The notes under the pieces: model-generated
Seen by the model: the letters and a program-made list of their open reading frames with translations, nothing else
Told to the model about the DNA's origin: nothing
The model's database searches: none
Assembly (NCBI RefSeq): GCF_028640845.1
Contig: NC_080539.1
Coordinates: forward strand, 106,852,554 to 106,916,553
DNA: 64,000 nucleotides
Direction of reading: 5' to 3'
Source of the DNA: Ahaetulla prasina
Taxonomy: Eukaryota; Chordata; Lepidosauria; Squamata; Colubridae
Shown: in pieces, positions 57,433-64,000 of the stretch
Layout: every line of letters begins with the position of its first letter
Numbering within the stretch: position 1 is the stretch's first letter
Program-made: the position numbers and the translations under genes

Positions 57433-59693
57433 TAAGGAAGGAAGCTTTCGAATGGGTTAGATGGAAAAATGAAACTTCGATTCCTCTGAAGACTGTGAGG
57501 GCCTGGAAACTTTTCAAGGACATCCTAACAGGTGTGGAGTTTGAAGCAGAAGGTTCTGATAACAAACAGAATTTATCTACATGGACGATGCGAGAGCCTG
57601 GGGGTTTGGCTGGGAAAATTGTTGTTTAATTCTATGAACTGGCATTTCAGAATCTGAGAGTTAGTTTTGCCTCGACGTTACCATGCAGTATATTCAATAA
57701 ACAGTAAGATATTCTGAAATGAAAATGATCTTGGAGTTTCATTTGAATTCTCAAGCTGGATATTGACATGGTAATGATGTTAGCTTTTAAATAGCAGGTA
57801 TTAATGTCCCACCAGTTGTACACCAGTAGTACAGAAGTGAGATGGTAATAGCCTAAGCAAGCCATCATGACCAATGCAAGTTTTATATTCTTGGAGTATT
57901 ATTGATTGATTGAAAGAGCTGGTTTCAATCTGATGTCTGAAAATATCTGTGTTTCACTCTGACAGAACCATTGTTATCACCTTTTGACTGGAAAGTTACC
58001 TGATTATGGAAGAACTGCTGGGAAAGAGCTAAAGGGCACTTTGCCGAGTGTAGAAGAAGCTCAGCATGGGGATATTTTGCCACTATTTCATCCAAGAGAA
58101 GAAAGCCAGCTATGCTATCAGGAATAACATCCTTGAATTCTGAGGCAAAGCCTCTACTCTCATAAATGGGTTGTTTGTTGCACACCACATTACATTTCAG
58201 ATGTTGCTTGCAGGCTCGCCCTGTCATTGCTTTCTTGTATATTTTATTTCTTTGTCAGAACATCAAAGGCCAGTAGCACCTCTCAATATTAATGAGCAGG
58301 ATGTCTGAAGGATTTCATACTTATAAATTGGATTTGCTGGGATTTAAGAATGTTAAAAGAACAGCAGGAGTTGTCTTGAAAGAATTGGGTTTGTATTAGG
58401 TAACCTGAAATAGAATTGTCAGTGGACAAGTACTTAGAGTGGGGGAAAGGCATAGTGGGGGAAAGGACCAAGGATTGAAGTATGAGCTGTGGAAAACCCA
58501 GTCATCGGTAGCCAGTACATATTTTCCAGTACACCTAACTATTGCTTAGATTGGTAAATAAAATGCTACCCAATTGCTCTTGATGGTTAAACATTGTTGG
58601 CAGAACAGTGCATTCTTAGACAAGGCAGTTTTGTGTATGCATCTGTCACCCAATTTACTCTCCAGGTTAATTCATATGGATATATTAATCCAAGTGCTGG
58701 TTTTGTGAACTTACTTACCCACTAATATATTCCATTGAAAGCTATTTGTTTTCAGATCTTATGGCGGCTCACCTCAGGCATTAGGCATCTCAGGAAATAA
58801 GGAATAATTTTCTGCCAGGCATTTGTTTCTGAATTTTTTGTGTGGCCCTAGTGTATCTAGGCTGTAAAAATCCAGAAGACCATTAGATAGCTGCAAAGAG
58901 CTAAAGTTCCTGTGTCTTGTGTCCAATGGTCATCTGAATTTTGCAGTCCAATTCTGGCAGGCTTAGTTTTAGGTTCCTAGATTCTTAGATCAGGAGGAAT
59001 CTGCTTTCCCCTTTTCAGACCAACAAAAATAGCATCATATGAAGTCTGCCACAAATCAAGAAACCTTATGCTTTTTAATAAAATTTGTTAGCTAGAAAAG
59101 AATTTTCCAGACTCATTTTTGCTTTTGTAGACTACAGTAACTCTCCTACAATAATTGATGAAAGAGAACCGCTGTGATTCACACAATTAGTTAATTATTT
59201 TGTAATCTATGTACTATTAAAATGCTCTTATTTGTTTCTGTGTAAACTTTAACTGGGCAAAATAGTGTATTGAAGGGCAATGGTTTTTGAACCGAGATAC
59301 CTTAAATCGGCTAACTTACAGAGCTGTACCCAAAATCTGGAATCCAGGACTCCCATGATATTAAAATTTGATAAATTTTACAAAACATTTACTGACATAA
59401 AATTTAGAATAAAACATTTCATGACATAATACAAAATGTCAAAAAACATTCTCTGTGATCAACACCTAACATTTAACTATGCCATACAGTTCAGTATGGG
59501 CTATTTTCAAAGCAGACATGTCTCTGAATATGTCCCTGAATTTTTAAGAACTTATCTAGCAAAGGCAATACATCAGAAGCTCTGCTATTGTTGAAAACTT
59601 TGGGGAAAATATCTCTGAAACAATGATCTAGTGGATCACCGGTTGTCTGGAAACTTCTAAAGATTGATCAACAGGAAGTTGTTGCAGGTTATC
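57433..59693. other. Unassigned interval
   Basis: About 2.3 kb without a recognised repeat or exon. Frames at 57381-57629 and 57925-58227 have no familiar motif. Confidence 0.4.
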
Positions 59694-59695
59694 TA

Positions 59696-60229
59696 ATGTA
59701 TTTTTCAGAGTATAAGATGCACTCCCCCCCTCCCCAAAAGAGGGTGAAAATTTGGGTGCATCTTATACACTGAATGTAGCCCCGCTCACCTGCCAGCCCC
59801 CACTCTTTAGCCTCTACCTCCCAGCAATTTGCCTCCTTGCAAACAGCAAACAGCCTATTTCAGCTTAAGCACAGCCTGATTAGTACACGCAGCTGATTGT
59901 CGATTGGATTGGCCTCCTGACTATCAGCTGTTTCAAGCTGCAGGGATTGCCATTGCCTATTGCCGCTTCCGCTTGCCCCATTTTTGGCCAACACAGTTTG
60001 CTGTTTGCTGCAAGGAGGCAAATTACTGGGAAGCAGAGGCAGATTTTTTTTCTTGTGTGCTAATCAGGCTTTTCTGAAACTGAAACTGAAATTGAAACAG
60101 GCTGTTTGCTGTTTGCTGCAAGGAGGCAAATTGCTGGGAGGCAGAGGCAGATTCTTTTTCTTGTTTTCCTCCTCCCCAAAAGTAGGTGCGCCTTATAATC
60201 CGGAGCGTTTTATACTCCGAAAAATATGG
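59696..60229. mobile_element. DNA transposon, TIR with GTATTTTTCAGAGTATAAG
   Basis: Left ATGTATTTTTCAGAGTATAAG; right end complementary (TTTATACTCCGAAAAATATGG); TA on both sides (59694-59695 and 60230-60231). The interior holds GTTTGCTGCAAGGAGGCAAAT twice in direct orientation (~60000 and ~60108) and once inverted (~59825-59850). This TIR type is widespread in vertebrates; the superfamily is left open. Confidence 0.75.
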
Positions 60230-60234
60230 TATTT

Positions 60235-60545
60235 ATTTATTTATTTTTATTTATTTTATTCGATTTTTATACTGCCCTTCTCCCGAAGGACTCAGGGCGG
60301 TGTACAGCCATATAAAAAATCCACAATATACACATTAAAACAAGATTAAAACAAAACATATTACAAAGTGGCCGGAATTTAAAAGCAATTTAACAAATCT
60401 TAAAATATAAATTACCCCAATTAAAATTTAATAAAACTTTTTAGGCCAGTCCCGCTTGAATAAATAGGTGCGTTTTCAGCTCACGGCGAAAAGTCCGAAG
60501 ATCAGGCACTTGACGTAAACCAGGGGGAAGTTCGTTCCAGAGCGA
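60235..60545 (-). mobile_element. L2 LINE 3' end
   Basis: The plus strand shows TACTGCCCTTCTCCCGAAGG and ACTCAGGGCGG (the L2 3' end in reverse), then GTGCGTTTTCAGCTCACGGC and GGGGGAAGTTCGTTCCAGAG (the C-terminal coding block in reverse). It abuts the DNA transposon. Confidence 0.85.
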
Positions 60546-60825
60546 ATGGTAGTCTTCATTAAACCAATATCCATAGGTTATGTATCAGAAAGAGAATTTG
60601 AGTCAAGGAAAAAAGAGAGTTGTGATCTTACTGGTATGTGCCATCCCAAGAGCTCAGAAAACACTTTAAATTCCCATGAGCCTTATATACAGATAGTTGT
60701 TGTAACTGTAAAACTGTAAAATTCTTCCAAGGGACTCATTTTAGCTTCAAAGTAAACAGTTCTTTTTTTCTATCAATGGTGTTTTCTTTGAAAAATCCCT
60801 TTGCAAACTTTTAGTTCATAATGGT

Positions 60826-60922
60826 AATGGATGGATGGATGGATGGATGGGTGAAAGGCTAGATAGATAGAAGAGATAGATAGAAGAGATAAATAGATAG
60901 CTAGATAACGAGAGAGAGAGAA
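60826..60922. repeat. Compound GGAT / GATA / GA microsatellite
   Basis: ATGGATGG units, then TAGATAGA/AGAGATAGA units, then GA. Confidence 0.9.
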
Positions 60923-60928
60923 AGAGAG

Positions 60929-61090
60929 ATTATTTTATTTTATTTGTTATATGCCACCTATTTCGCTGTCAGATGACTCTAGACAGCTTATAAACATTGT
61001 AAAAACAGATAGAAAACACTAAAATATTAACTATTAAAATGAACAGAAATTAAATAGATTAAAAAATTAAATATTGATATTAATTTATGC
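60929..61090 (-). mobile_element. Probable LINE 3' end fragment
   Basis: TATGCCACCTATTTCGCTGTC and GACTCTAGACAGCTTATAAA resemble the reverse of an L2-like 3' UTR (GCCGCCCAGAGTC type). Short and degraded. Confidence 0.5.
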
Positions 61091-61496
61091 TCCTGGACCA
61101 AAAATCCCTTAAATTTTTGTTTCATCTCTCATGCTGCAGAGAGTAAAAAAAAAAAATAACACCATGTATCAAACACTATTTTGGAAAATAGTACTCTGTA
61201 TCAAAAACCATGTACAAAAGCACTAGATTCCAAGGGAAAATCTCTGTAAGTGGCAAACAAAATCTCTAACAAAACTTTTGGGAATCACAGAATGTTTTTT
61301 TCTAGAAAGAGTCTCATTTGCTATTCTGATTTCTAAAAAGATACAAGAAAGAAAAAAGAAAATGGTCAGAATACTCTTTTTGGAATAGAAAGAACAGACA
61401 AACAAATTTTTAAAAAACTTAATTGAATCTGCCTACTTTGTACCAGTGTGTTACTAAATTAGTAAAATTAATAAGCTTAAAGTTAATAAATAGAAT
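61091..61496. other. Unassigned interval
   Basis: AT-rich; nothing recognised. Confidence 0.4.
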
Positions 61497-61712
61497 CCAA
61501 GAAAGAAAGAACCAGCTTAAAACTAAGGAGAAATTTCCTGGTAGTGAAAACAATTAATCAATAGGACAGCTTGCCTTCAAAAGCTGTAGGTGCTGAATCA
61601 CTGGAGGTTTTTAAGAAGAGACTGGACAGCCCTTGTCTGGAATGGTATGGGGTCTCCTGCTTGGGCAGGGGGTTGGAGTAGAAGGTCTCTTCCAACTCTG
61701 TTATTCTGAATT
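61497..61712 (+). mobile_element. CR1 LINE 3' end
   Basis: AGCTTAAAACTAAGGAGAAA, GAGGTTTTTAAGAAGAGACTG, TTCCAACTCTGTTATTCTG. It is the same family as 45410-45700. Confidence 0.85.
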
Positions 61713-62539
61713 GTCTGTAAAAACACTACAGTGACATGACAATGACCTGCACATGATGACATCATGACAATGCAACATTTACATATTTGTATCATGATGT
61801 CTGACACAAGTATGTAATTCATGGCATTTATGCGATGATGTTATAAAATACTTGCTGTCATTGGTCCACGGTGGATGCTGTTGTTAGCCAAATGGCTAAA
61901 TATAACAGATGTATCTCCTGGCTGACAAGCTTCACCCACACCTTTTCTCCAGTTAAGACTGTACATTCCAGCCAGGATAAAATAAAATAAAAATTAGGAA
62001 ACTTGGGTTTGTTTTGCTTCTATGGTGTATCCTGTAGTAATCCTTTCATCAAACTATTAAGTTATAAGGTATTGAAGCATGATTCAACTTTTACTAACCT
62101 GATGCAAACTGTAGAGTCATCATGGTATTAATCATCTCCAAGGTGATCTGTATTTCCATGGAAACTGTGATGTTTGTATTCTGTATGTTGGCTGGTGTTC
62201 AAAGTTTGGAATCTTTCAGGAAGTAAGCCAACTGATTAAAAATGTTAAATCCCCATCATGAATTTTTCAACCCATCTGTAAAACTGAGTCAGTCATTTAT
62301 TAAAATAATGACTAAATCATAAGGAAAATTAAGTAAGTAGATGGGAGAAAAAGTCTCCATACTGAATTTATCCATAAGTAAGCAGATATGCATATGCACT
62401 CACATACGATGTGAAATTGTCAATTATAATTGTTATCTCTTAAATGTTTTGGGTATCCTTCAGGCTTCATAATTGCACCAATAAGGAGTTATTATTTTTT
62501 CCCCAAGGATAGTATATACAGATAGAGAGGTAGTTCTAC
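61713..62539. other. Unassigned interval
   Basis: Nothing secure; the last ~80 bp may belong to the following LINE. Confidence 0.35.
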
Positions 62540-64000
62540 TGCATCAATTTGACTGGCAAATTCTATTCTCTATCACTCCCAAAGACTACTATAATATTTT
62601 CTTGCTCAAAGTCAATAGAGTTATCAAACTATATGTACCACAAATCACCACCAAAATCAGGAGAAACAAATTACCCATATCAATAAGAAAGCTCCAATCC
62701 AAAAAAAAAATCCCTCTGGCGAAAAAACAAAATTGGCTATGTAGCTAACTTTAAAAGCCACTACAAAAATATATGCCACCAAATAAAGATTGAATACACC
62801 AATTACCATATTAAACAAGAAAACCTTCTGCGCACAAAATCCAATTGCACTTTCTATAATTTTGTAAACAACAAACTTAAAGATTCGAGATCCATCCCAC
62901 CCCTAAAAGGATCTAACGGTAAAGAATGCAATGATGAAGCAGTTAAAGCAAACCTCTTTAACACATTCTTCAGCTCAGTCTTTTTTAACAGCAATGGCTC
63001 ATGCCCAACATTTCCTAGTCGTACCAATAATGACTACAACGATCTAACACAAATAGATTTCACAGAAGATAATGTTGAAAAGGCGCTACACAGACTGAAA
63101 CCATCTCTATCTATTGGACCTGATGGACTATGTGCATACTTCTTAAAAAAGCTTTCCACTGTTATAGCAGACCCGCTAAGCATAATCTTTGAAAAATCTT
63201 TCAGGACCAGCTCCCTTCCCAATCTATGGTCACTAGCCACAGTCATCCCTATCTTCAAAAAGGGAGACCCCAGCCTAGTTGAAAATTACAGTCCAATCTC
63301 TTTATGCTGCATCACCTGTAAAGTAATGGAATCAATCATCAACCAATCCGTCACCCTCCACCTAGAAACAAACAACCTACTCTCTAATAAACAATTTGGT
63401 TTCAGGAAAAAAAATACCCTGTAATCTACAATTTCTACACTGCAAAAACATATGGGCTACAAATCTTGATCAGGGCAAAGCAATAGATGCAATTTACATA
63501 GACTTCTGTAAGGCCTTTGATTCAGTAGTACATGACAAACTACTTCTAAAACTAAAATCCTATGGCATCTCCGGACCCCTCCATAATTGGATAACTGCGT
63601 TTCTGTCAAATAGGCAACAAGTGGTCAAAATAGGCAGCGGCCTATCAAATCCTGCACCTGTTAATAGCGGTATTCCCCAAGGCAACGTTCTAGGTCCAAC
63701 ACTCTTCATATTAAACATACATGACCTTTGTAATCATATTATAAGTAACTGCGTTCTCTTCACCGATGATGTTAAACTATTTAACACTACCAACAATGCT
63801 GCTATCCTTCAAAAAGACCTTGACTTTGTGTCGGAATGGTCAAAAAATTGGCAACTCCAAATCTCAACCAACAATTGCTCTGTCTTACACATTGGTAAAA
63901 AGAATCAGAACACAAAATACAAGCTAAGTGGACATGACCTTGTAGATAACCCTCACTCTGTCAAGACCTTGGAGTACTCATATCAAATGATCTAAGTGCC
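62540..64000 (+). mobile_element. CR1-clade (L3-like) LINE, ORF2 from linker through RT, continuing past the window
   Basis: Upstream, LYVPQITTKIRRNKLPISIR and SLWRKNKIGYVANFKSHYK mark the linker. EENVEKALHRLKPSLSIGPD-like and LWSLATVIPIFKKGDPSLVE then start the RT. A frameshift in an A-run near 63412-63420 separates this from the 199-codon frame 63396-63995: IYIDFCKAFDSVVHDKLLLK, SGIPQGNVLGP, and the active-site box FTDD at 63759-63770 (relatives have FADD). A second frameshift near 63970 breaks the block that should continue as in 48794-50316. Inactive, but the longest member in this window. Confidence 0.9.

Overview
This window looks like squamate reptile nuclear DNA, most probably from an advanced (colubroid) snake. 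The background is AT-rich and there is no operon-like gene packing. The repeat mix is characteristic: CR1, L2, R4/Dong and Bov-B LINEs, tRNA-derived Sauria-type SINEs, many small hAT and Tigger-like DNA elements, solo LTRs, and LINE 3' ends that run into ATTCT/AATAG pentamer arrays. I found no host protein-coding exon that I could defend. The window reads as intergenic or deep intronic sequence, and all recognisable coding potential is retroelement-derived. The only RNA-gene-like sequence is a full-length U6 copy at 44873-44979, which is a retropseudogene.

Layout. 0-10 kb: an L2/CR1-superfamily LINE, a CR1 end with a foldback hAT MITE inside it, hAT and Tigger-like MITEs, a solo LTR with perfect 5-bp target-site duplications (TSDs) (4680-5372), and GAAG and TAGA arrays. 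10-25 kb: a SINE, a GC-rich L2 LINE with a 239-codon open frame (14074-15053), two near-identical Tigger-like elements, a rearranged tandem duplication, a hAT element split by a micro-inversion (18170-18542), and two solo LTRs each interrupted by a later LINE. 25-35 kb: a 1.1-kb hAT element with internal tandem repeats, an R4/Dong LINE broken by two hAT insertions, a compound-microsatellite VNTR, and a second copy of the TGTTGGAAG-type solo LTR. 35-45 kb: sparse, with MITEs and a ~390-bp inverted repeat of unknown origin. 45-55 kb: a U6/LINE chimeric retro-insertion, SINEs with two different tails, an old L2, a CR1 split by another CR1-clade LINE, and a Bov-B 3' end with an open reading frame. 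55-64 kb: a Penelope-like or hammerhead-like remnant, more MITEs, L2 and CR1 ends, and a CR1-clade LINE running off the window end.

The elements interact mainly by nesting: LINE into LTR, LINE into CR1, and hAT into CR1, R4 and L2. This gives a relative age order. L2, R4 and CR1 are oldest. Next come the solo LTRs and hAT MITEs. The ATTCT-tailed LINE and the CR1/L3-type LINE came later. The strongest direct evidence is the set of target-site duplications, read base by base: 8 bp for 13 hAT elements, TA for 4 elements, 4-5 bp for 4 solo LTRs, and 17 bp for the U6 chimera.
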